NCBI GenBank assembly: GCA_903819815.1
Contig: CAIJFC010000051.1
Span: 1 to 17,194, forward strand
Source: an uncultured Bacteroidota bacterium
Lineage (GTDB): Bacteria > Bacteroidota > Bacteroidia > Flavobacteriales > Flavobacteriaceae
DNA length: 17,194 bases
Direction of reading: 5' to 3'
Shown here piece after piece: positions 1 through 6,582 of this stretch. Position numbers and translations under genes: made by a program. The notes below the pieces were generated by a model. It ran no database searches. It was not told where the DNA came from and saw only the letters and a program-made list of their open reading frames with translations. Positions within the stretch are counted from its first letter, which is position 1, and each line of letters begins with the position of its first letter.

Positions 1-146
1 CAAAGTTTATTATGAAATTGATCCTCGGAGAAATGCACGAATTACTATTTGAAAATAGAAACTTAAGTGCAAAAAAAATTATAGACAAAGGTTTTGTCTT
101 TAAATACAAAACTATCGATGAAGCGTTAAAAAATATTTTAACATAA
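1..146 (+). CDS. C-terminal end of a TIGR01777-type NAD-dependent epimerase (DUF1731 domain), partial
   Basis: Only the last 47 codons are in the window; the 5' part lies upstream, and the reading frame begins at base 3. The visible residues contain LILGEMHELLFENRNLSAKK followed by a GF-F-YKT-DEAL pattern. This matches the C-terminal DUF1731 domain that closes TIGR01777 family proteins (short-chain dehydrogenase/epimerase fold, related to cell-division inhibitor SulA-like annotations in Bacteroidota). In that family the domain carries a GEM-ELLL motif and ends in GF-FRYP-LEEAL. The Rossmann domain cannot be checked here. The physiological substrate of the family is not established. A hairpin terminator overlaps the stop codon. 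The family call rests on about 40 residues, so it is probable rather than certain. Confidence 0.7.
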   Translation, partial: KFIMKLILGEMHELLFENRNLSAKKIIDKGFVFKYKTIDEALKNILT

Positions 147-176
147 AAAAAGCTCCGTTTTTAATGGAGCTTTTTT
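145..176 (+). terminator. Rho-independent terminator after the epimerase
   Basis: The arms AAAAAAAGCTCC (145-156) and GGAGCTTTTTT (166-176) pair around the loop GTTTTTAAT. The A-tract of the left arm overlaps the stop codon and pairs with the T-tract, which is the terminator style seen throughout this window. Confidence 0.9.
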
Positions 177-387
177 CAATATTTAAATGTGAATTAACAA
201 TATTAGATTTATTATTTACCTTAATAAACAATAAATTTAAACCTTCTACAACAACAAATTTACTTTAATGACATTCATTTAATCCTAATATTTTATTAAA
301 GTTTTACCCTATTTTAGTTAAATTTTATTTTTCTATTTTAACAATCCTGAATTATTTAAATACAATCAAAAAATAAATAGTGACAAT

Positions 388-419
388 TTGACATTTTTAA
401 GGAATTGGCAGTAATTTTG
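388..419 (+). promoter_or_regulatory. Promoter of grpE-dnaJ (Bacteroidota -33/-7 type)
   Basis: TTG at 388-390 and TAATTTTG at 412-419 match the Bacteroidota consensus TTG / TAnnTTTG, with 21 bases between them. Transcription would start near 425, leaving a leader of about 20 bases before the grpE ATG at 446. The same stretch carries TTGGCA (405-410), six bases, then TTGTT (417-421), close to a sigma-54 -24/-12 element but with T instead of C at the -12 GC. The rest of the gap between the terminator at 176 and this promoter is very AT-rich, and I see no other feature there. Confidence 0.65.
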
Positions 420-445
420 TTATCCAATGAGCAGAACAAAAGATA

Positions 446-1021
446 ATGTTTAAAAATATTTTTAAAAATAAAGATAAGATGACCACTGAAAATACGGAAA
501 TGGATCAAGACCTTAACGCAACAACATTGGAAAATAATGAAAATGAAGAGCAAGTAAACCTTGAGGAACTAAGTGTTGAAGAGCAATTAACTCAAGATTT
601 AGCAAATGAAAAAGACAAGCATTTAAGACTTTTTGCTGAATTTGAAAACTATAAAAGAAGAACTTCAAAAGAGAGAATTGATTTATATAAAACCGCAAAT
701 CAAGAGGTTTTACAAGCTATTCTACCTGTTTTAGACGATTTTGACAGAGCCATTATTGAAATAAAAAAATCAGAAGATGAAGTTTTATTAAAAGGGGTGG
801 AATTGATTCATGATAAATTGAAAAGCACTTTATTCTCTAAAGGTTTAGAAGAAGTGCCTTTGAAAGCAGGAGATTTATTTGATGCTGATTTTGCTGAAGC
901 AATCACTCAAATTCCAGCTCCTTCTCCAAATTTGAAAGGTAAAATTGTTGACGTTCTTGAAAAAGGATATAAATTAGGAGATAAAATTATTCGTTTTCCT
1001 AAAGTAGTAATTGGAAATTAA
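446..1021 (+). CDS. grpE: Nucleotide exchange factor GrpE
   Basis: GrpE is the co-chaperone that releases ADP from DnaK so that it can cycle on unfolded clients in the cytoplasm. The 191-residue protein has the family layout. An acidic, low-complexity N-terminus (residues about 12-50) leads into a long helix with KDKHLRLFAEFENYKRRTSKE (about residues 57-77, the LRLXAEFENYKRRT hallmark). The C-terminal beta domain follows, with FDADFAEAITQIP and GKIVDVLEKGYKLGDKIIRFPKVVIG (the G-V--V---GY-L-D-++R-A-V-V family end). The ATG at 446 lies just after a good promoter. The ATG at 479 (MTTENTEMDQ) would also give a full family domain and cannot be excluded. dnaJ follows after 57 bases in the same direction, the usual grpE-dnaJ pairing. 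Confidence 0.96.
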   Translation: MFKNIFKNKDKMTTENTEMDQDLNATTLENNENEEQVNLEELSVEEQLTQDLANEKDKHLRLFAEFENYKRRTSKERIDLYKTANQEVLQAILPVLDDFDRAIIEIKKSEDEVLLKGVELIHDKLKSTLFSKGLEEVPLKAGDLFDADFAEAITQIPAPSPNLKGKIVDVLEKGYKLGDKIIRFPKVVIGN

Positions 1022-1054
1022 ATTCTAAGAAACTTACTAGTTGCCTAAAAGGCT

Positions 1055-1062
1055 TAAATTTG
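1055..1062 (+). promoter_or_regulatory. Possible internal -7 box before dnaJ
   Basis: TAAATTTG matches TAnnTTTG and lies 16 bases upstream of the dnaJ ATG. There is no TTG at the usual distance, only one at 1041-1043 with 11 bases between. A small hairpin GCCT-AAA-AGGC (1043-1053) sits beside it. It could give extra dnaJ transcript, but the match may be chance in AT-rich DNA. Confidence 0.3.
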
Positions 1063-1078
1063 ATTAAGACATCATAAA

Positions 1079-2200
1079 ATGAAAAAAGATTTTTACGAAA
1101 TTTTAGGTATTTCAAGAAATGCAGATGCCGCTGAAATAAAAAAAGCCTATCGAAAAAAAGCAATAGAATTCCATCCTGATAAAAATCCAGGAGATGCTGT
1201 TGCTGAAGATAATTTTAAGAAAGCAGCAGAAGCCTACGAAATTTTAAGCGACTCTCAAAAGAAAGCAAAATACGATCAATACGGACATCAAGCCTTTGAA
1301 AATGGCGGTCAAGGTGGTGGTGGTTTTGGTGGTGGCCATATGAATATGGACGATATCTTTAGCCAATTCGGTGATATATTTGGTGGTGCTTTTGGTGGTA
1401 GATCTGGATTTGGTGGTGGCGGTGGCCCAAGAAGAGTAAAAGGAAGTAACCTACGTATAAAAGTTAAACTTACTTTAGAAGAAATTGCTTTTGGTGTTGA
1501 GAAAAAAGTCAAAGTCAAACGTAAAGTTCAAGCCCCTGGTGTAAGTTATAAAACTTGTTCGTCTTGTAATGGTCAAGGGCAAGTAATGCGTGTTACCAAT
1601 ACTATTTTGGGTAGAATGCAATCAGCAACTACTTGTTCAACTTGTGGTGGTTCAGGTCAATTATTAGATAATAAACCTTCTAATGCTGACTCACAAGGAA
1701 TGATTGTTGATGACGAAACAGTTTCAATTAAAATTCCTGCCGGTGTGGTGGATGGAATGCAACTTAAAGTTTCTAATAAGGGTAACGATGCTCCTGGAAA
1801 CAGTGTTCCCGGTGATTTAATTGTTGTTATTGAAGAAATTGAACATGAGTATTTAAAGCGTGAAGGTGAAAATCTACATTTAGACTTATATATTAGCTTT
1901 GCTGAAGCTGTTCTCGGTGTTTCTAAAGATATTGAAGCTGTAAAAGGTAAAGTTAGAATTAAATTGGAAGAAGGTATTCAATCCGGTAAAATATTACGAT
2001 TAAAAGGAAAAGGAATTCCAAATATTAATGGATATGGTAATGGAGATTTACTTATACATATTAATGTTTGGACTCCAAGAACTTTAAATAAAGAGCAAAA
2101 ACAGTTTTTTGAAAAAGCTTTAAACGACGATAACTTTATTCCAAATCCTGAAAAAGGGGATAAATCATTCTTCGAAAAAGTAAAAGACATGTTCTCCTAA
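1079..2200 (+). CDS. dnaJ: Chaperone protein DnaJ (Hsp40) with a reduced zinc-finger domain
   Basis: DnaJ brings unfolded clients to DnaK and stimulates its ATPase. The 373-residue protein starts with a J-domain (residues about 4-70) with HPD at 32-34. A Gly/Phe-rich linker (75-116, including the IFSQFGDIFGG segment) follows. Next come the cysteine domain and the C-terminal client-binding/dimerisation domains (IKIPAGVVDGMQLK near 217-230, GDLIVVIEEIEH, GDLLIHINVWTP). The odd part is the cysteine domain. Type I DnaJ has four CXXCXGXG motifs, but here only two remain, at 160-167 and 186-193. By alignment with E. coli they are motifs II and III. Motif I is deleted and motif IV is reduced to PSNADSQG (200-207), with both cysteines gone. 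The protein is otherwise full length and in frame, so this is a variant, not a broken gene. Confidence 0.96.
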   Translation: MKKDFYEILGISRNADAAEIKKAYRKKAIEFHPDKNPGDAVAEDNFKKAAEAYEILSDSQKKAKYDQYGHQAFENGGQGGGGFGGGHMNMDDIFSQFGDIFGGAFGGRSGFGGGGGPRRVKGSNLRIKVKLTLEEIAFGVEKKVKVKRKVQAPGVSYKTCSSCNGQGQVMRVTNTILGRMQSATTCSTCGGSGQLLDNKPSNADSQGMIVDDETVSIKIPAGVVDGMQLKVSNKGNDAPGNSVPGDLIVVIEEIEHEYLKREGENLHLDLYISFAEAVLGVSKDIEAVKGKVRIKLEEGIQSGKILRLKGKGIPNINGYGNGDLLIHINVWTPRTLNKEQKQFFEKALNDDNFIPNPEKGDKSFFEKVKDMFS

Positions 2201-2206
2201 TTTTTT

Positions 2207-2263
2207 TGTTGTAATTTATTACAGCATTTTTCCCATCCTTGTGCAAATAAGGGTGGGTTTTTT
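2207..2263 (+). terminator. Tandem hairpin terminators after dnaJ
   Basis: The first hairpin is TGTTGTAAT (2207-2215) with ATTACAGCA (2218-2226), followed by five T. It has a two-base loop and is weak. The second is CCCATCCTT (2232-2240) with AAGGGTGGG (2249-2257), nine pairs with one G-U, followed by TTTTTT (2258-2263). The second is a strong terminator that separates the chaperone pair from the ABC transporter genes. Confidence 0.85.
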
Positions 2264-2321
2264 GTAAATTTTAATTCATTTTTATTTCAAATTCAATACT
2301 TTTACATAAATATACATAAGA

Positions 2322-3242
2322 ATGAGTACAATACTTGAAGTCAATAAAGTTGTAAAAAAATACGGTGATTATACCGCCTTAAATGAAGTTTCCTTAACTG
2401 TTCCTAAAGGAAGTATTTACGGGCTTTTGGGTCCAAACGGTGCTGGTAAAACCTCCTTAATTCGCATTATAAACCAAATTACTATGCCAGACAGTGGCGA
2501 AATAATTCTTGATGGCGAAAAGCTTAACCCAAAACACATTCAACACATTGGATATCTTCCTGAAGAAAGAGGTTTGTATAAATCGATGAAAGTGGGGGAA
2601 CAATGCCTTTATCTGGCTCAAATGAAAGGTTTGTCTAAGGCTGAAGCTAAAATTCAATTGGATTATTGGTTCGATAGATTGGGAATTCAAGGTTGGTGGA
2701 ACAAAAAAATCCAGGAACTTTCTAAAGGAATGGCTCAGAAAATTCAATTTGTAGTATGTGTTTTACACAAACCGAAATTATTAATTTTTGACGAACCATT
2801 TTCAGGTTTTGACCCTGTAAATGCTAATATTATTAAAGATGAAATTTTAGCTTTACAAGAACAAGGGTCTACCATAATTTTTTCTACTCACAGAATGGAA
2901 AGTGTAGAAGAACTTTGCGATCATATTGCTTTAATTCACCAGTCCAACAAACTTATAGAAGGCCGCTTAGATGATGTGAAAAAACAATTTAGAACTAATA
3001 GTTTTGAAGTTGGAATTTTAACGGATAATGTTGAAGGTCTAATGTTGGCGATTACTCAAAATTATACTATTCAACCTACCAATTTTAAATCGCTAAATAA
3101 CGAATTGAAATTAGAAATAAATCTAGGAAATTCGTTACCAAATGAGTTGTTAAATTTATTAACGAGTAGGGGTCAAGTAACTCATTTTGTTGAGAAAATT
3201 CCAAGTGTGAACGATATTTTTATTCAAACGGTAAGTCAATAA
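2322..3242 (+). CDS. ABC transporter ATP-binding protein (NatA-like, DUF4162 type)
   Basis: This is the ATPase subunit of an ABC-2 type exporter whose permease is the next gene. Of 306 residues, the first ~220 form the nucleotide-binding domain. It has Walker A GPNGAGKT (37-44), signature LSKGM (133-137, in place of LSGGQ), Walker B LLIFDEP (153-159), D-loop SGFDP (161-165) and H-loop STH (188-190). The Q-loop region reads GYLPEERGLY, with E where most ABC ATPases have Q. This is a known feature of the DUF4162 subgroup. The C-terminal ~85 residues fit the DUF4162 accessory domain. The substrate cannot be read from the sequence; NatAB-type sodium export and general envelope functions are both possible. 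The ATG follows AT-rich DNA with a weak -7-like TACTTTTA at 2297-2304. Confidence 0.93.
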   Translation: MSTILEVNKVVKKYGDYTALNEVSLTVPKGSIYGLLGPNGAGKTSLIRIINQITMPDSGEIILDGEKLNPKHIQHIGYLPEERGLYKSMKVGEQCLYLAQMKGLSKAEAKIQLDYWFDRLGIQGWWNKKIQELSKGMAQKIQFVVCVLHKPKLLIFDEPFSGFDPVNANIIKDEILALQEQGSTIIFSTHRMESVEELCDHIALIHQSNKLIEGRLDDVKKQFRTNSFEVGILTDNVEGLMLAITQNYTIQPTNFKSLNNELKLEINLGNSLPNELLNLLTSRGQVTHFVEKIPSVNDIFIQTVSQ

Positions 3243-3258
3243 ATCAGATTTAAGAGTC

Positions 3259-3286
3259 AATCTAAAATCAGAAATCTAAAATCAGA
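3259..3286. repeat. Tandem 14-base microrepeat between the ABC genes
   Basis: AATCTAAAATCAGA occurs twice head to tail (3259-3272 and 3273-3286), with partial copies on both sides (ATCAGATTTA upstream, AATTTAAT downstream). It fills nearly the whole 52-base gap between the ATPase and permease genes. It has no coding potential and no hairpin. Similar ATCTAAAATC strings are familiar to me from intergenic DNA of flavobacteria, but I cannot search for them here. Confidence 0.75.
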
Positions 3287-3294
3287 AATTTAAT

Positions 3295-4599
3295 ATGAGC
3301 ATATTAGCATTAATTATAAGGAGAGAATTTATCTCAAAAGTTCGGAATAAATCATTCATCGTAATGACTTTTTTGAGTCCGTTATTGTTTGTTGGAATTG
3401 GTGTTTTTGTGAGCTATTTAAGTTCTTTAAAAGCGGATCTCAAACAAATAGCGGTCCATGATGAAACGGGACTTTTTGTTTCTGAATTTAAAAATTCGGA
3501 TGAATATAAATACATAAATCTATCCAATAGTAATGTAAATAGTATTAAAGATAGTATTAAAAGCGAAAGCTATGAAGGACTTATTTACATACCAAAAACA
3601 AGTAATTTTAAGTCATTGGAAAATAAAATTCAATACATTTCTAATGAAAGTCCAAGTATTAATTTTGTAGATCATGTTCAAGAAGTTATTTCAAACAAAA
3701 TCACCAATGAGAATTTTAAAATAGCTAAACTAGATACATTGGCAATTAATAACGCTCAAGCCGACGTCAATTTGGAACTTAAGAAAGCTACTGGCGAAGA
3801 TAGTTTGAAGGGAATTAATGAAATTAAAATTGCCATTGGCGGTGCTTTTGGATACCTTATCATGATGTTTATTGTTATCTATGGCAATATGGTTATGCGA
3901 AGTGTAATTGAAGAAAAAACAAATCGAATTATTGAGATTATCATTTCTTCTGTAAAACCATTTCAATTAATGATGGGTAAAATCATTGGAACGTCATTAG
4001 CTGGGATATTGCAGTTCTTTATTTGGGCAATAATCGGACTCATTTTGATGTTTTCGGCTTCGCTATTTTTAGGAATTAATGCAAGTCCAACGGCCAAAAT
4101 TCCACCCGAAATGTTACATTCTGCTCAACAAGAATTTGCTGGGGTAGCACAAATGTATTTAAATGAGTTATTGAATTTACCTATAGCGACTTTGCTAATT
4201 TGTTTTGTAATTTACTTTATTGGAGGATACTTTTTATACAGTTCATTCTACGCAGCAATTGGTGCTGCTGTTGATAATGAAACTGATTCTCAACAATTTT
4301 TATTACCAATAATTTTGCCATTAATTTTAGGGGTTTACATAGGTTTTTTTACCGTTATGAACGACCCTCATGGAACAGTTGCCACTGTTTTCTCAATGAT
4401 TCCTTTAACTTCGCCCATTGTAATGTTAATGAGAATTCCGTTTGGTGTACCTTGGTGGCAAATTGCAATTTCAGTTACTATACTTTTCGGAACCTTCATT
4501 TTTGTGGTTTGGTTTGCATCAAAAATATACCGTGTTGGAATTTTAATGTATGGAAAAAAACCAACATGGAAAGAATTGTATAAATGGTTAAAATACTAA
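3295..4599 (+). CDS. ABC-2 type transporter permease (NatB-like)
   Basis: This is the membrane subunit paired with the ATPase encoded 52 bases upstream. The 434-residue protein has one N-terminal membrane helix (about residues 20-42). A large soluble loop of about 135 residues, expected outside the cytoplasmic membrane, follows. Then comes a cluster of helices starting near residue 180. The stretch MRSVIEEKTNRIIEIIISSV, then KPFQLMMGKIIG, is the hallmark of the ABC2_membrane_3/NatB group, where it forms the cytoplasmic coupling segment after the second helix. Further helices occupy residues about 240-415, and a short basic tail closes the protein. Length and layout are normal for the family. 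Together with the ATPase it should make an exporter of unknown substrate. Confidence 0.92.
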   Translation: MSILALIIRREFISKVRNKSFIVMTFLSPLLFVGIGVFVSYLSSLKADLKQIAVHDETGLFVSEFKNSDEYKYINLSNSNVNSIKDSIKSESYEGLIYIPKTSNFKSLENKIQYISNESPSINFVDHVQEVISNKITNENFKIAKLDTLAINNAQADVNLELKKATGEDSLKGINEIKIAIGGAFGYLIMMFIVIYGNMVMRSVIEEKTNRIIEIIISSVKPFQLMMGKIIGTSLAGILQFFIWAIIGLILMFSASLFLGINASPTAKIPPEMLHSAQQEFAGVAQMYLNELLNLPIATLLICFVIYFIGGYFLYSSFYAAIGAAVDNETDSQQFLLPIILPLILGVYIGFFTVMNDPHGTVATVFSMIPLTSPIVMLMRIPFGVPWWQIAISVTILFGTFIFVVWFASKIYRVGILMYGKKPTWKELYKWLKY

Positions 4600-4620
4600 T
4601 AGATTTTGTTGATTGTTTAT

Positions 4621-4657
4621 TCGGTAATTAGGTTAACCGATTAACTGATTTATCAAT
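4621..4657. repeat. Degenerate GATTAAC/GGTTAACC repeat before the response regulator
   Basis: The 73-base gap after the permease holds the perfect palindrome GGTTAACC (4631-4638). Around it is an imperfect inverted repeat, TCGGTAA (4621-4627) against TTAACCGA (4634-4641). It continues with near-repeats GATTAACT, GATTTATC and AATTAA. No T-run follows, so it is not a clear terminator, and I see no good promoter. It may be another intergenic microrepeat or an operator. Confidence 0.45.
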
Positions 4658-4672
4658 TAAACACAAAGTTAT

Positions 4673-5836
4673 ATGTCAAGAATATTAATTATAGAAGACG
4701 AAGCATCAATTAGAAGGGTTTTAACAAAAATTCTTTCTGAGGAAAACGATTCGTATCAGGTAGAAGAAGCTGAGGATGGAGTAATTGGATTTGAAAAAAT
4801 AACTCAAAACGACTATGATTTGGTTTTGTGTGATATTAAAATGCCAAAAATGGATGGAGTAGAAGTACTTCAAGAAGTCAAAAAAATTAAACCAGAAATT
4901 CCAATTGTTATGATTTCGGGTCACGGCGATATGGAAACTGCTATTCAAACAATGCGTTTGGGTGCTTTTGATTACATATCAAAACCCCCGGATCTTAATC
5001 GATTATTGAATACGGTTCGTAATGCTTTGGATAAAAAACAACTCGTAGTTGAAAACAAAATTCTTAAGAAAATTGTAAGTAAAAACTATGAAATGATTGG
5101 CGAAAGTCAGGCAATCAATCATATAAAATTAATGGTCGATAAAGTGGCTAAAACCGAAGCTCGTGTTTTAATTACAGGTCCAAATGGAACAGGAAAAGAA
5201 TTGGTTGCACATCAATTGCATGAAAAAAGTGAACGGGCAAATTTCCCTTTAATTGAAGTTAATTGCGCTGCAATTCCATCTGAATTAATAGAAAGTGAAC
5301 TCTTTGGTCACGTAAAAGGCGCTTTTACCTCTGCCATAAAAGATCGCGCTGGAAAATTTGAAGCAGCCGATAAAGGAACTCTATTTTTAGATGAAATTGG
5401 TGATATGAGTTTATCGGCGCAAGCGAAAGTTTTAAGAGCTTTACAAGAAAATGTGGTTACAAGAGTTGGAGCTGATAAAGATATTAAAGTGGATGTTCGT
5501 GTAATTGCAGCCACCAATAAAGATCTTAAAAAGGAAATAGAAGAAGGTCGATTTAGAGAAGATTTGTACCATCGTTTGGCTGTAATCTTGATAAAAGTAC
5601 CTGGATTGAATGATAGAAGAGATGATATTCCATTACTTATTGAACATTTCACTGAAAAAATTGCAGCGGAACAGGGAATTCCTCCCAAAACATTTTCTAA
5701 CACAGCAATTAAGCTATTACAAGATTACGATTGGACAGGAAATATTAGAGAATTAAGAAATATTGTAGAGAGATTAATAATACTTAGCGGAAACGAAATT
5801 TCTGAAACGGATATTCATTTATTTGCAAGTAAATAA
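4673..5836 (+). CDS. NtrC-family sigma-54 response regulator lacking a DNA-binding domain
   Basis: This 387-residue activator has an N-terminal receiver domain (residues 1-120). Acidic pocket residues are E9/D10, the phosphoacceptor is D54 in LCDIKMPKMDG, and the conserved lysine is K104. A AAA+ sigma-54 interaction domain follows (about 140-370), with Walker A GPNGTGKE (169-176), the sigma-54-binding loop GAFTSA (216-221), Walker B LFLDEIGD (237-244) and GRFREDLYHRL (292-302). The protein stops at residue 387, just after the AAA+ lid motif NIREL (357-361) and about 25 more residues. The Fis-type HTH found in most NtrC proteins (usual length about 440-480) is absent. No remnant of it is evident in the following 99 bases. 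No histidine kinase gene is nearby. It should hydrolyse ATP and open sigma-54 promoters without binding its own enhancer, as FlgR of Helicobacter does. Its targets are unknown. Confidence 0.93.
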   Translation: MSRILIIEDEASIRRVLTKILSEENDSYQVEEAEDGVIGFEKITQNDYDLVLCDIKMPKMDGVEVLQEVKKIKPEIPIVMISGHGDMETAIQTMRLGAFDYISKPPDLNRLLNTVRNALDKKQLVVENKILKKIVSKNYEMIGESQAINHIKLMVDKVAKTEARVLITGPNGTGKELVAHQLHEKSERANFPLIEVNCAAIPSELIESELFGHVKGAFTSAIKDRAGKFEAADKGTLFLDEIGDMSLSAQAKVLRALQENVVTRVGADKDIKVDVRVIAATNKDLKKEIEEGRFREDLYHRLAVILIKVPGLNDRRDDIPLLIEHFTEKIAAEQGIPPKTFSNTAIKLLQDYDWTGNIRELRNIVERLIILSGNEISETDIHLFASK

Positions 5837-5840
5837 ACTA

Positions 5841-5922
5841 TTTCACTAAGATTCACTAAGCTAATGCACAGATATATTATTTAAAATTAGTGCCTCTTCT
5901 TTATATTTTGTGAAACTTAGTG
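5841..5922. repeat. TTCACTAAG direct and inverted repeats in the gap before the DEAD-like gene
   Basis: TTCACTAAG occurs twice, at 5842-5850 and 5852-5860. The inverse GTGAAACTTAGTG lies at 5910-5922, so CACTAAG (5844-5850) can pair with CTTAGTG (5916-5922) over a 65-base loop. The long loop and lack of a compact stem argue against a terminator. It looks like a third, unrelated intergenic microrepeat family in three successive gaps of this gene run. Confidence 0.6.
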
Positions 5923-5935
5923 TAAAAAAATAAAA

Positions 5936-6547
5936 ATGAAACTAAAAAAAATAAACGAAAAATTACAAGAAGCCTTAATTGAACTTGGTTTGAATGAAGC
6001 AAATCAATTGCAAAGTGAAACTTTTTCTACCATCAAAAGTGGTTCGGATTGTATAATAATTTCTCCAAAAGGATCGGGTAAATCGGCTACAATTGTGTTA
6101 AATGTGATTCAGCAATTGGATTGTGAAGGCGAGGAATCTCCACGTGCTTTGATTATTGTTGAAGATAAAGAGAAGGTTCTTGAAATGGAAGACCTATTTG
6201 AAAATTTTGGAAGTAAAACCAATTTAAGAGTTTACGGAGTTCACGATAAAGGCGATCTGGAATACGATAAAAATTATATTTCTACTGGAATTGATGTATT
6301 AATTGGTACCCCAAACCGATTGAGCAGTATGTTTTCAACAGCCGGTTATAATGTTAATCGTTTGAAAATGTTTATTATTGATGATGCTGACTCCATTTTA
6401 AAATTGCGTCACGACACAAAAATTGTTAGAATTTCAAATAGCATTATCAAAACGCAGCGCTTGATTTTTTCTGACCATCTTTCAGAAAGAATTGACTTAA
6501 TTGCTGAAAAAATGCTAGTTGAACCGTATCTTTTTGATTTTGAATAA
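5936..6547 (+). CDS. Single-domain DEAD-box helicase-like protein
   Basis: The 203 residues correspond only to the first RecA-like domain of a DEAD-box RNA helicase; the second domain is missing. Visible motifs are a Q-motif-like NQLQSETF (23-30), Walker A SPKGSGKS (43-50; usual A-TGSGKT), motif Ib GTPNRL (124-129; usual GTPGRL) and motif II DDAD (149-152; usual DEAD). Motif III SAT is replaced by SDHLS (179-183). Without the second domain it cannot close on RNA in the usual way. The E-to-D change in motif II also puts ATP hydrolysis in doubt. The frame is intact and a terminator follows, so this is a complete small gene, not an internal break. It lies 99 bases after the response regulator. 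Its role is unknown; an RNA- or partner-binding regulator is one possibility. Confidence 0.75.
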   Translation: MKLKKINEKLQEALIELGLNEANQLQSETFSTIKSGSDCIIISPKGSGKSATIVLNVIQQLDCEGEESPRALIIVEDKEKVLEMEDLFENFGSKTNLRVYGVHDKGDLEYDKNYISTGIDVLIGTPNRLSSMFSTAGYNVNRLKMFIIDDADSILKLRHDTKIVRISNSIIKTQRLIFSDHLSERIDLIAEKMLVEPYLFDFE

Positions 6548-6549
6548 TT

Positions 6550-6582
6550 AAAAAAGGCCTAGTTTTTTCTGGGCCCTTTTTT
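6550..6582. terminator. Bidirectional terminator overlapping the 3' end of the sensor gene
   Basis: The arms 6550-6562 (AAAAAAGGCCTAG) and 6569-6582 (CTGGGCCCTTTTTT) pair with one bulged C and one G-U, around a loop of six T. It serves the DEAD-like gene on the plus strand and the ECF cassette on the minus strand. The last seven codons and the stop of the minus-strand sensor gene lie inside it. Confidence 0.8.

Noticed and set aside
177..387. Possible small RNA or gene in the gap before grpE
   Set aside because: Only AT-rich sequence with many stops; no hairpin with a T-run, no convincing start and no conserved pattern seen.
1309..1518. Minus-strand open frame rich in proline opposite dnaJ
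   Set aside because: It is the antisense image of the glycine-rich G/F linker of DnaJ, a frequent false frame; it has no promoter and no family resemblance.
2297..2304. TACTTTTA as the ABC transporter promoter
   Set aside because: It misses the final G of TAnnTTTG and has no TTG at the right distance; too weak to list as a promoter.
5837..5935. Frameshifted remnant of a Fis-type HTH after the response regulator
   Set aside because: The 99 bases are dominated by TTCACTAAG repeats and stops, and no frame shows the HTH pattern; the protein appears to end naturally.
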